The notes: a model not told the origin generated them from the letters alone. A stretch of DNA of 55,797 bases from an uncultured Lentisphaeria bacterium (GCA_903831825.1 CAIKZE010000159.1:1-55797); one strand, 5' to 3'; positions 16,487 to 24,283 are shown, counted from the stretch's first letter. Translations and numbers: made by a program.

Positions 16487-16642
16487 TTATGCGACTGCCT
16501 GTTTTGAACAGCTGCAGCCGGCAACCGCGTAGGTTTTTCTATCTTTAAACTCTTCTTTTTTGCCTTTGTTCCAATTTGCAACCGGTCTGAAATAACCACA
16601 CACCCTGCTGTACACTTCTGTTTTTGCTCCGCACTTAGCCAT
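16487..16642 (-). CDS. stand-alone NrdD glycyl-radical domain, copy 1
   Basis: A 51-residue protein, again only the glycyl-radical end of NrdD: KTEVYSRVCGYFRPV (radical Gly16 or equivalent in RVCGY), then NWNKGKKEEFKDRKTY and a tail with Cys-x-Cys (GCSCSK). The Cys before the radical Gly is shared with E. coli NrdD (RRTCGY); copy 2 has Val there. AGAAGGAGA lies about 7 bases ahead of the ATG. It sits between nrdD (about 245 bases upstream) and copy 2 (22 bases downstream). The upstream gap holds a strong hairpin and a repeated 16-mer, so the small genes may be controlled apart from nrdD. The clear ribosome site and the duplicate gene support real translation. Confidence 0.87.
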   Translation of the reverse strand: MAKCGAKTEVYSRVCGYFRPVANWNKGKKEEFKDRKTYAVAGCSCSKQAVA

Positions 16643-16692
16643 CTTCGTTTCTCCTTCTGAATTTTATTGCTGAATCCGATCCGGCCGATTAC

Positions 16693-16734
16693 GGGGTTTG
16701 CCGGGCTCCGGCCCTGGAGCGCAACGTCCCCCCC
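16693..16734 (-). other. GC-rich leader hairpin ahead of the glycyl-radical genes
   Basis: On the minus strand the sequence folds into gggg...ttgc-gctcc/ggagc...gcaa...cccc, an extended stem about 40 bases long with a small bulge. It lies about 50 bases upstream of the copy 1 ATG. No T-run follows, so it is more likely a processing or stability element than a terminator. Confidence 0.5.
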
Positions 16735-16784
16735 TTCTAACCTGATTCAGACTCAAACCTTATGATTTTTTAACATTTCCGCGA

Positions 16785-16866
16785 CATGGGTGGGATGGGC
16801 GGAAAACTCTCTTTAAATTTCTTTCATCTCTTCATAACTAATTCCGGCGCCATGGGTGGGATGGGC
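16785..16866. repeat. two 16-bp direct repeats between nrdD and the small genes
   Basis: The 16-mer catgggtgggatgggc occurs at 16785-16800 and again at 16851-16866, exactly 66 bp apart. The plus strand is G-rich (three GGG runs plus GG), so it could form a G-quadruplex-like structure. The second copy lies just 21 bases past the nrdD stop. Function unknown. Confidence 0.6.
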
Positions 16867-16886
16867 AGGAAACAATTAACATAACC

Positions 16887-18887
16887 TCAGCCGACAACTT
16901 TCAGCCCTTCTTCCACCGCTTCCAGCGGACATTCATGGTGTTCGCCCGGAATATAACCATGGACCGGACAAATACTGAATGACGGCGTAATCGTGAAATA
17001 GGGGATTTTATAGGTTTCGGCAATTCTTTTAACCAGCGACGCGACCTGCGCGGCGTCTTCAATCCGTTCGCCGATAAACGCATGGAAAACGGTTCCGCCG
17101 GTATATTTTTTCTGCAGCGGTTCCTGAAGGTCAAGCGCCTCAAACAGGTCATCGGTGTAGCCGACCGGCAATTGTGAAGAATTAGTATAATAGGGGTTGG
17201 CGTCGCCGGCGCAGATGATATCCGGATAGGCTTTGCGGTCAGCGCGCGCCAGACGGAAACTGGTGCCTTCCGCCGGGGTCGCTTCCAGGTTGTAGATATG
17301 ATTTGTTTCAGACTGGAAATCCGCAATTTTATTGCGCATGAAATCCAAAACCCTGGAGGCGAAATCATTGCCTTCCGGATCAAAAATCGAACATCCGAGG
17401 AAGTTCAGACAGGCTTCATTCATCCCCACCAGCCCGATGGTGCTGAAATGGTTCTGCAAGGTGCCGAGATAAGTCTTGGTGTACGGCAGCAGGTCGCCGT
17501 CCAGGTGGCGCTGAACTATTTTCCGCTTAATCTCAAGCGAATCTTTCGCCAGTTCCATCAGGTGCGACAGACGGGAGAAAAATTCTTTTTCATCTTTCGA
17601 AATATAGCCGAGTCTCGGCATATTGATGGTTACCACGCCGATTGACCCGGTCTGCTCGCCGGCTCCGAAAAGACCGCCGGTTTTGTTCCGCAGTTGCCGG
17701 ATGTCCATTTGCAGGCGGCAGCACATGCTGCGCACGTCGCCGGGATTCAGATCGCTGTTGATGAAGTTCTGGAAGTAAGGGAGACCGTATTTGCCGGTAA
17801 CCGCGAACAACAGTTTGGCATTTTCGCTGTTCCAGTCGAAATCGCTGGTAATATTGTATGTCGGGATCGGGAAGGTAAAAATCCTGCCGTCGCGGTCGCC
17901 TTCGCTCATCACTTCCAGGAAGGCCTTATTAATCAGATCCATTTCATGCTGGAAATCGCCGTAATAGCTGCCGTCCTGGAGTTCGCCGCCGACAATTACC
18001 GGCGTCTTCTGGAGATCTTCCGGAACAACCCAGTCAAAGGTCAGGTTGGTAAACGGGGTCTGACCCCAGCGGCTGGCAATGTTCAGCCCGAAAACAAACG
18101 ACTGGATGCTTTGTTTAATTTCGGAGTATTGCAGGTCGTCGAATCTGACAAACGGCGCCAGCAGCGTGTCGAACGAACTGAACGCCTGAGCCCCGGCCCA
18201 TTCCGTCTGAAGCGTGGAAAGGAAATTCACAATCTGGCCCAGCGCGGTGTCGAAATGTTTCGCCGGTCCGGCGCTGGCCCGCCCGCCGCGTCCGCGGAAT
18301 CCTTCCATCAGCAACTGCCGCAGACTCCATCCGGCGCAATAGCCGACAATCCCGCAGGAAAGGTCATGCAGATGAAAATCCGCATTGGTATGGGCATCCG
18401 CAATTTCTTTCGGATAAATGTTCGACAGCGTATAATGGGCAATAACCGTTCCGCTGACATGGTTCAGCAGGCTGGCGTAGGAATATCCGGCGTTGGAGTT
18501 CTCGTTTACCCGCCAGTCTTCGCGGTCGATATAAGAAGCCACCAGATCCTGAACGTCCATCATCAGCTTCTTGCCTTCACGCATCTTGTCATGCTGTGCG
18601 CGATACAGAATGTAAAGCTTGGCCGCTTTGGAAAGACCGCGTTTGATAAACGAGTTTTCAACCAGGTCCTGAATAAGTTCAATGTCAGGAGTGGCGCCGA
18701 CTTCGAATCCCTTTTCATCAAGGGCATTAAGGACGTCTTTGCAAATGGTCGCAGCCAGTTTGTCGTTAGCCGTTCCAGAGGCTTTCAGCGCCTTGCCGGC
18801 GGCAATCGCGATCCGGTCCGGTTCGAAATCAACAACCCGGCCGTCTCTTTTCCTGATCTTTTTTATTACTGAACTTGTGTTGGGCAT
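16887..18887 (-). CDS. nrdD: class III ribonucleotide reductase large subunit lacking its glycyl-radical domain
   Basis: A 666-residue enzyme that reduces ribonucleoside triphosphates to deoxy forms under anaerobic conditions. Residues 7-95 form an ATP-cone (KIRKRDGRVVDFEPDRI) for allosteric control. The barrel carries the conserved MCCRL (388-392) with the likely thiyl Cys, and SICPVHGY (638-645). Full-length relatives go on from the Cys-rich stretch to the glycyl-radical loop RVxGY. This protein stops at GEHHECPLEAVEEGLKVVG, a clean TGA, without it. The missing domain is supplied by the two 50-51 residue genes downstream. Two NrdR boxes and a promoter lie upstream of the start at 18887. No frameshift is visible at the break. 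It is NrdD with a detached domain, so I call it a split enzyme and not a pseudogene. Confidence 0.9.
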   Translation of the reverse strand: MPNTSSVIKKIRKRDGRVVDFEPDRIAIAAGKALKASGTANDKLAATICKDVLNALDEKGFEVGATPDIELIQDLVENSFIKRGLSKAAKLYILYRAQHDKMREGKKLMMDVQDLVASYIDREDWRVNENSNAGYSYASLLNHVSGTVIAHYTLSNIYPKEIADAHTNADFHLHDLSCGIVGYCAGWSLRQLLMEGFRGRGGRASAGPAKHFDTALGQIVNFLSTLQTEWAGAQAFSSFDTLLAPFVRFDDLQYSEIKQSIQSFVFGLNIASRWGQTPFTNLTFDWVVPEDLQKTPVIVGGELQDGSYYGDFQHEMDLINKAFLEVMSEGDRDGRIFTFPIPTYNITSDFDWNSENAKLLFAVTGKYGLPYFQNFINSDLNPGDVRSMCCRLQMDIRQLRNKTGGLFGAGEQTGSIGVVTINMPRLGYISKDEKEFFSRLSHLMELAKDSLEIKRKIVQRHLDGDLLPYTKTYLGTLQNHFSTIGLVGMNEACLNFLGCSIFDPEGNDFASRVLDFMRNKIADFQSETNHIYNLEATPAEGTSFRLARADRKAYPDIICAGDANPYYTNSSQLPVGYTDDLFEALDLQEPLQKKYTGGTVFHAFIGERIEDAAQVASLVKRIAETYKIPYFTITPSFSICPVHGYIPGEHHECPLEAVEEGLKVVG

Positions 18888-18996
18888 CGTTTAAAGTCCT
18901 CTCCGGTATTGAGTTAATTTTTTTATTTTTCAATCCCATGAAATCACCTATCTCCCCAGACAGCAAAAAATCTCATGGTCTATTTTACTGCTCTTA

Positions 18997-19049
18997 ATTT
19001 AAATACATAATATGGAAGATTCAAATTACCAAACCACTATATATTGTGT
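18997..19049 (-). promoter_or_regulatory. tandem NrdR boxes on the nrdD promoter
   Basis: Two 16-bp sites match the NrdR consensus acaCwAtATaTwGtgt: ccactatatattgtgt (19034-19049), near perfect, and atacataatatggaag (19003-19018), weaker. Their starts are 31 bp apart, three helical turns, which is how NrdR sites are usually spaced. On the minus strand a tentative promoter, TTGAAT (19019-19024) - 16 bp - TTAAAT (18997-19002), has the weaker box exactly in its spacer, so bound NrdR would block RNA polymerase. The rest of the 375-bp gap (18888-19263) between nrdD and the response regulator is AT-rich and geneless. The NrdR gene is not in the window. Confidence 0.75.
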
Positions 19050-19263
19050 TTTTTTGAAAAAAAATTATAACCATTGCAAATCAGTAACTTATAATAAATG
19101 ACGGCTGTTTTGGCATATTATTTTAATTCTGTCAGAACAAAATTAAATAAATATTAAGTTTTTTTTGTCTTGATTCTTTACATTCAGCGGTGTATTTTTT
19201 TAAAGAATTAGTGTATCTTGCGATTTGACCCGGATTAATGACAGATAAAAGCGAGACTCAGCC

Positions 19264-20349
19264 ATGGAACGCAATAAACGGATTTTAATAATTGACGATC
19301 AGGAAGACCTGCGCGAACAGCTTGCCAGGCTGCTGGTTAATGCCGGCAAGCCGAACAAGACCGCGGCCATGGTTCAGAGTATGCGGGCCCGTTTAATGGG
19401 TTTGGAGCAGGCGCCCGAAACGGATGAATTTAAAAACAACGGCCCCTCATATGATATTGATACCGCCGGTCAGGGCGAAGAGGCGTTTGAAATGGTCAGG
19501 GCCGCAATTGAAAACGGGGCTCCTTACGCCGTGATGTTTACCGACATGCGCATGCCGCCCGGCTGGGACGGCTTGAAAACCGCTAAGAAAGTCCGGGAAA
19601 TTGACAAAAATATTGAAATCGTAATCATGACCGCGTTCGCCGATTACGAGCAGGACGAAATCTGCCGCGAAGTCGGCACCCCGGAAAAATTGCTTTATAT
19701 CAAGAAACCTTTCCAGGCCGAGGAAATTTTCCAACTGGCGCTGTCGCTCACCTCAAAATGGAATTTTGAAGAGCTGGAAAGATCCCGCAGAAAATGGCTG
19801 GAAAATCTGATCAAATGTATGCGCAAAGTAAAAATTTCCTCCAATGTGAAAAGCCTCTTCGGCGCCACGCTGGAATCCCTGCTTAATTTCACCGAAGCCG
19901 AAAAAGGCCTGATTGCGGTGTGGAATGACGATAAAAAAGCCTGGACTCTGCGCGATCACCGGAATATGGATGAAGCCGATGCGGAAAAATTCCTGAAAGA
20001 CTGCTCGGACGGACTGAGGGAAGCTTCAGCAATCCAGAAAAACTTTGACGGCACCTATCTTATTCCGCTCAAAACCTCAGACATTACCGCCGCAGTCGCG
20101 ATTTATGACGCCAAAACCGAAAGCGATCCGGAATGGTATAAATTGATGTCGCTGCTCGTAATGATTTCCAATGAAAATCTGGAGACCATCGCGTTCAAAG
20201 AGAAAAATTCCGCAAGCACCGAAACTGCCCGCCTGCGCGGCGTAGTCAAGGAAATCAAAGAGTTCGCCGAAACATTCCTGAAGTCCCACAAGGACGAACC
20301 GGAAATTAAAAAGATAGTGGAAAAATCCAATTCCGTCCTCGAAAAATAA
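19264..20349 (+). CDS. response regulator with extended receiver and GAF-like domain
   Basis: A 361-residue signalling protein. The receiver domain (about 1-165) has the acidic pair DDQE (11-14), the phospho-acceptor Asp in MFTDMRMPPGWDGL, T in MTAF and K in YIKKPF. About 40 extra residues lie between helix 1 and strand 2 (around 28-66). The FTDMRMPPGWDG form and TEKW-like ending (TSKWNFEEL) match a receiver variant that I know mostly from multidomain histidine kinases. Residues 185-320 look like a GAF sensor, followed by a coiled coil. No histidine kinase, DNA-binding or GGDEF output domain is present, so it may relay signals by protein contact. The gene is divergent from nrdD and could share the region with the NrdR boxes. 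Confidence 0.85.
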   Translation: MERNKRILIIDDQEDLREQLARLLVNAGKPNKTAAMVQSMRARLMGLEQAPETDEFKNNGPSYDIDTAGQGEEAFEMVRAAIENGAPYAVMFTDMRMPPGWDGLKTAKKVREIDKNIEIVIMTAFADYEQDEICREVGTPEKLLYIKKPFQAEEIFQLALSLTSKWNFEELERSRRKWLENLIKCMRKVKISSNVKSLFGATLESLLNFTEAEKGLIAVWNDDKKAWTLRDHRNMDEADAEKFLKDCSDGLREASAIQKNFDGTYLIPLKTSDITAAVAIYDAKTESDPEWYKLMSLLVMISNENLETIAFKEKNSASTETARLRGVVKEIKEFAETFLKSHKDEPEIKKIVEKSNSVLEK

Positions 20350-20518
20350 GCTAAAACATAATTGCAAGAGATATAGCTATCTGGAATAAAAATTGATCCG
20401 GGATATTCGACTCAAAAGAACAAAAAAATTAATCTGACCAAAATTTTGATTTCGGTAGCGTCAATTACAAACTAGATAGCCTTTTTGCCAGAGCTGTCAA
20501 ACCGAAGGAGACTTTATA

Positions 20519-21229
20519 ATGACAGAAGAAATTATTGTTACCGATTTAACTCGGTTTAAAAAAGATGGACAAGTTTGTCTTGCTGGCTATGGATTAAATT
20601 CTCATTTAATTATACGTCCTATGCCATATTTAACTCAGGAAGAATGTAAACAGTATTCTATCTTACCAGGAACTAAATTGGGTTCCAACTTTACGCGACA
20701 GCCCAATGCAGCACCTCCTCATATTGAAGATCATTGGCATGCGGAATGGTGTAATTATGGCAATGTCAGTTCTCTCGATTTTCTTAATGTTTTAGAAGAA
20801 ACAACATACCCATCTGTTGCTATTGGCTTTGGAGTTGTTCTTCCTGCAAAACAGAAATTTATAGCTCCGGCTCAAAATCCAACGCGTTCTCTTATTACTA
20901 TTGAGGTTAATCCCGCAAATATTGAAATTGTGCCGGGGTACAATGACTCCAGCACTTTAAAGGTAAATCTTTGTGATGCGGCGCATCAAGAATTCTGGTA
21001 TTTGCCTTTAACAGACTTAGGTTTTTTCAGATACGCACAAGCTCATTCTGCTAAGAATCAGTTGTTTTGGCTGAATGGATTTATCAGAAGTCAACAGCGT
21101 GTATTATTGCGAATTGGATTGGGCCGATATTATGAAAATCCGCATAGCCAGGACAAGGGTTATTGGATTCAAGTGAATGGGATTTATACTTTCCCTGACT
21201 ATCCGAAGGAAATACGTTCGTATGAGTGA
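20519..21229 (+). CDS. DuOB (dual OB-fold) protein of a DUF488 cassette
   Basis: A 236-residue soluble protein that opens with a pattern typical of the DuOB family: EEIIVTDLTRFKKDGQVCLAGYG, then LIIRPMP, PPHIEDHW and LPLTDLGFFRYA. DuOB proteins consist of two OB-fold-like barrels and are thought to bind nucleic acid. They occur next to DUF488 proteins, as here. GGAG lies about 8 bases ahead of the ATG. The next gene starts inside this one (8-bp overlap), and a third follows by a similar overlap, so the three are one operon. Codon use is AT-richer than in the flanking housekeeping genes, a sign of transfer. A defence or nucleic-acid-modification role is an inference from what I recall of comparative work on DUF488. 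Confidence 0.75.
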   Translation: MTEEIIVTDLTRFKKDGQVCLAGYGLNSHLIIRPMPYLTQEECKQYSILPGTKLGSNFTRQPNAAPPHIEDHWHAEWCNYGNVSSLDFLNVLEETTYPSVAIGFGVVLPAKQKFIAPAQNPTRSLITIEVNPANIEIVPGYNDSSTLKVNLCDAAHQEFWYLPLTDLGFFRYAQAHSAKNQLFWLNGFIRSQQRVLLRIGLGRYYENPHSQDKGYWIQVNGIYTFPDYPKEIRSYE

Positions 21230-21839
21230 TGCTATCTATACAATTGGATATTCATCTTATAGTTTGCAGGACTTTTTGTCCGTGCTTAAACGCTATGAAA
21301 TTACTGCTGTAGCCGACGTTAGATCCTCGCCGTATAGCCGCTATAAGCCAGAGTTTAATCGTGAAGAACTAGCCAGACAACTTAAGCAAAATGGTATCTT
21401 CTATGTATTTTTGGGGGAAGAATGTGGTGCGCGTCCGGCAGACTCAAAATGCTATTTAGATGGTTTTGTTAATTTTGATTTGTTGGCGAAACAGCCTTTG
21501 TTTCAGCATGGGATCACTCGGCTCAAACGCGGCGTTCAAAAATGCAAAATTGCCTTGATGTGCGCAGAACAAGACCCGACTCACTGTCATCGGTTGATTT
21601 TAGTTGTACACCAGTTTAACAAAGTATGTCCTATCCCAGTTTATCATATTATGGCAAATGGAGAAATTGAAGCAAATGATAAAACCACTTTACGTTTGTT
21701 GAAGATGTTGCATTTGGATATGGAGGAGTTGCCGGGATGCGGCAAGACTCTGGAAGAACGCATTGAAGAGGCATATTCAATTCAAGCACAGATAATCGCA
21801 TATAAAAATGAAGATTCAACGGAGCATCAGCATGAATGA
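21222..21839 (+). CDS. DUF488 family protein 1
   Basis: A 205-residue protein of the DUF488 family, which belongs to the rhodanese/phosphatase superfamily. The hallmarks are IYTIGYSSYSLQDF at the N-terminus, VADVRSSPYSRY (residues about 27-38), FLGEECGARP, and LMCAEQDPTHCHR, whose cysteines are the family's candidate active residues. The start at 21222 lies inside the DuOB gene (8-bp overlap), which fits translational coupling. A possible start 45 bases further upstream gives a non-family N-terminus. The tail includes a leucine-rich helix and an acidic end. It is not redundant with the second DUF488 gene behind it: identity between the two is low and confined to the motifs, which suggests distinct roles or a heterodimer. 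Confidence 0.85.
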   Translation: MSDAIYTIGYSSYSLQDFLSVLKRYEITAVADVRSSPYSRYKPEFNREELARQLKQNGIFYVFLGEECGARPADSKCYLDGFVNFDLLAKQPLFQHGITRLKRGVQKCKIALMCAEQDPTHCHRLILVVHQFNKVCPIPVYHIMANGEIEANDKTTLRLLKMLHLDMEELPGCGKTLEERIEEAYSIQAQIIAYKNEDSTEHQHE

Positions 21840-22278
21840 TATAAAACTATACACTATGGGTTTTGGACAGAAAACCGCGAAAAAATTCTTTTCTTTGCTG
21901 TTGCAGAATAGCATTGCCAAACTTATTGACGTGCGGTTGAATAATGTTTCGCAACTAGCTGGGTTCACAAAGCGTGACGATCTGGCTTACTTTTTGGAGA
22001 AAATTTGCAACTGTGATTATGAACACCGTCCGGATTGGGCGCCAACTAAAGAACTGCTGGACGGATATAAGAGCAAAAAAATAGATTGGCCAACTTATGA
22101 ACAAGAGTTTGTCCAGATAATAAGACAACGCAATATTTCTGGCTCAGTAAACCCGGAATCTTTGGATATGGCTTGCCTGCTTTGCAGTGAGCCATTACCC
22201 GAGCAATGTCATCGGCGCTTGGTCGCTGAGTATTTCAAAAGACAATTGGGCAATTTGACAATAATTCATCTATTATAG
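21832..22278 (+). CDS. DUF488 family protein 2
   Basis: A 148-residue shorter DUF488 protein: KLYTMGFGQKTAKKFFSLL, LIDVRLNNVSQLAGF, then LLCSEPLPEQCHRRLVAEYF near the end. The DVR-x-N and C-x-E-x-x-x-x-x-C-H-R motifs mirror those of the first DUF488 protein. It begins 8 bases before that gene's stop, with GGAG 8 bases ahead. It ends the cassette. A small hairpin, ggggaa/ttcccc (22319-22337), follows the stop but lacks a T-run. The two DUF488 proteins may form a pair, one acting on or regulating the other. The substrate (a modified base or sulfur carrier, for example) is unknown. Confidence 0.83.
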   Translation: MNDIKLYTMGFGQKTAKKFFSLLLQNSIAKLIDVRLNNVSQLAGFTKRDDLAYFLEKICNCDYEHRPDWAPTKELLDGYKSKKIDWPTYEQEFVQIIRQRNISGSVNPESLDMACLLCSEPLPEQCHRRLVAEYFKRQLGNLTIIHLL

Positions 22279-22396
22279 GCGAACATCCCGCTACTGCTAT
22301 TCTGGAACAGATACTCTTGGGGAATGGTTAGTTCCCCGATAAATTAAGAAAAAAGAATTGGAAGCTCAAGTTTTGCAATTGTTTCTTGTGAAAATT

Positions 22397-22717
22397 TGGC
22401 ATGTTTCAAAAGGTAGTTGGCACTTTTATGTCAACGCTCTGATAAAATAAAGTAAAACAGTCGAAACAAGCTCCGGCGGAGCGATACATATTGTAGCACC
22501 GGACTTCAGTCCGGTGAATGACGACAATTAAAATTTGGAGTTCCGTAGGAACGAAACATATAAGGATTGATATGATTCGAGCCTACGGCTCTCAAATTGT
22601 GCGGGGGGATGGCGGACGGATTAAAATCCGTCCCTACAACATGATTCGAGCCTACGGCTCTCAATGGCGGCATCTCAAAAAGTGTCAACTATCTCTAAAC
22701 CTTTTTGAAACATGCCA
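22397..22717. mobile_element. MITE-like element, copy 1
   Basis: A 321-bp non-coding element bounded by inverted repeats: TGGCATGTTTCAAAA(A)GG at both ends, plus a subterminal TAGTTG(A/G)CACTTTT. Inside lie several small palindromes: accggact/agtccggt, gttcc/ggaac, gagcc/ggctc twice, and acggat/atccgt. It has no transposase. A second copy lies at 23828-24157 in the same orientation, about 90 percent identical. I could not make out a clean target-site duplication for this copy. The gap from 22279 to 22828 contains nothing else that I can call. Confidence 0.75.
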
Positions 22718-22828
22718 TAAAAAGTTGTTATTTTTTGAATTTTAGCTGGTATTTCCGGCAATTCAATTCAAACTATTAAATTGTTTTTTGTAATACATTC
22801 TTTATCCTAAAATTGTGAGACTGGATTT

Positions 22829-23824
22829 ATGCGAGCTGAGAATTTTGATAATTTCGGACCGGATGTCATGATTGACGCAGTTGAAGCCGCGCTGGGCAAA
22901 CCCATGAGCGGTTTGGCGGCGCCGCTGCCCAGCTATATTAACCGGGTATATGAATTGCAAACCGTTGCGAAAGAGCGGATAATTGCCAAGTTTTACCGCC
23001 CCGGCCGCTGGATCAAAGAAGCAATTGAAGAGGAACACCGTTTTGTTCTGGACTGCGCCGCGGATGAAATTCCGGTTATCGCCCCCATGCCGCAGATTGA
23101 CGGAAATACTCTCGGCGAAACCAGTGACGGGATTTTTTTCGTGCTTTATCCGAAAAGGTTCGGCCGCGAGATTGAAATTATTGACGATGACGCCTGGCGG
23201 CGGCTCGGCATGGTCATTGCCCGGATCCATCTGGCCGGCGCCAGACGCGAAGCCCCTGCCCGAACGCTGCTGCATCCGCTGAAAACGACCGCGGTTGAAG
23301 TTAATCATCTGCTTGACGGGGGATTTGTCACTTCCGCTTATTGCGACCAGTTCAAAAATGTTGCCAAACGTCTGCTTGATGTGATCGGCAATATGTTTGA
23401 CGGCAGGGAATATATCCGGATTCACGGCGATTGCCATCGCGGCAATATTCTGGAGCGTCCGGAAGAAGGCTTGATGATTATTGACTTTGACGACATGATG
23501 GTAGGTCCGCCGGTTCAAGATTTATGGCTGCTGCTGCCTGAACATATCCAGAAATGCCGTTATGAAATGTCGCTGATCCTGGATGGTTATTGCCAGATGC
23601 GGGATTTTGATGATGATTCACTGCTGCTTATCGAGCCGCTGCGGGCAATGCGGATTATCTATTTTCTCGACTGGTGCAGCCGCCAGATCGATGATTTTAA
23701 ATTTCAGAACAATTTCCCGGATTGGGGGAATGATGCCTTCTGGCGGCGCGAGATCGCTGATCTTGATTCCCAGTTAAGCGTGATACAGGAATCGCTTCAC
23801 GGATTTACTTCCGGGAACGCATAA
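22829..23824 (+). CDS. SrkA/RdoA-like stress-response protein kinase
   Basis: A 331-residue protein of the aminoglycoside-phosphotransferase-like kinase superfamily, closest to SrkA (YihE), a Ser/Thr kinase that supports survival under envelope and oxidative stress. The length equals that of SrkA. Visible motifs: YELQTVAKERIIAKFYRPGRW (ATP-binding lysine), HGDCHRGNIL with the catalytic Asp, and MIIDFDDMMVGPPVQDLWLLL, which holds the metal-binding Asp. The gene lies between two direct copies of a MITE-like element, the right copy only 3 bases past its stop. No neighbour shares the pathway, and the ribosome site is weak. The base composition is like the host genes, so the kinase is probably native and the MITEs the newcomers. 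Confidence 0.88.
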   Translation: MRAENFDNFGPDVMIDAVEAALGKPMSGLAAPLPSYINRVYELQTVAKERIIAKFYRPGRWIKEAIEEEHRFVLDCAADEIPVIAPMPQIDGNTLGETSDGIFFVLYPKRFGREIEIIDDDAWRRLGMVIARIHLAGARREAPARTLLHPLKTTAVEVNHLLDGGFVTSAYCDQFKNVAKRLLDVIGNMFDGREYIRIHGDCHRGNILERPEEGLMIIDFDDMMVGPPVQDLWLLLPEHIQKCRYEMSLILDGYCQMRDFDDDSLLLIEPLRAMRIIYFLDWCSRQIDDFKFQNNFPDWGNDAFWRREIADLDSQLSVIQESLHGFTSGNA

Positions 23825-23827
23825 TTT

Positions 23828-24157
23828 TGGCATGTTTAAAAAGGTAGTTGACTCTTTTATGTCAAACGCTCTGATAAAATAAAGTAAAGTAAAACCGTCA
23901 AAACAAGCTCCAGCGGAGCGATACATATTGTAGCACCGGACTTTAGTCCGGTGAATGATGACAATTAAAATTTGGAGTTCCGTAGGAACGAAACATGTAA
24001 GGATTGATATGATTCGAGCCTACGGCTCTCAAATTGTGCGGGGGGGGACGGCGGACGGATTAAAATCCGTCTCTACAACATGATTCGAGCCTACGGCTCT
24101 CAATGGCGGTGTCTCAAAAAGTGTCAACTATCTCTAACTCTTTTTTGAAACATGCCA
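23828..24157. mobile_element. MITE-like element, copy 2, with target-site duplication
   Basis: A 330-bp direct copy of the element at 22397-22717, with the same inverted ends and internal palindromes. The flanks are identical 6-mers, taattt at 23822-23827 and again at 24158-24163, the expected target-site duplication. The left 6-mer begins with the TAA stop of the kinase gene, so insertion left the reading frame intact. The space from 24158 to 24283 holds nothing obvious besides the next gene's leader. Confidence 0.8.
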
Positions 24158-24283
24158 TAATTTTGAGGTTATTAAGCGATTGCAGATTGATTTTCCCGGC
24201 GGAAACGGTAAATTTAGCCGGGGTATTTTTATATGACATCCAATGAAGAGAATAATGAATAAACAGCAATGTAACGGGGGTTT

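Noticed and set aside
16312-16642. Frameshift or assembly error in nrdD that splits off the C-terminus
   Set aside because: Two separate copies of the missing domain exist, each with its own ATG and Shine-Dalgarno, and nrdD has a 245-base gap with structure in front of them. A single error cannot explain both.
17694-18872. A 392-codon open frame on the plus strand opposite nrdD
   Set aside because: nrdD is conserved over its whole length on the minus strand, and the opposite frame has no recognisable domain, no ribosome site and unusual composition. It is a shadow of high-GC codon use.
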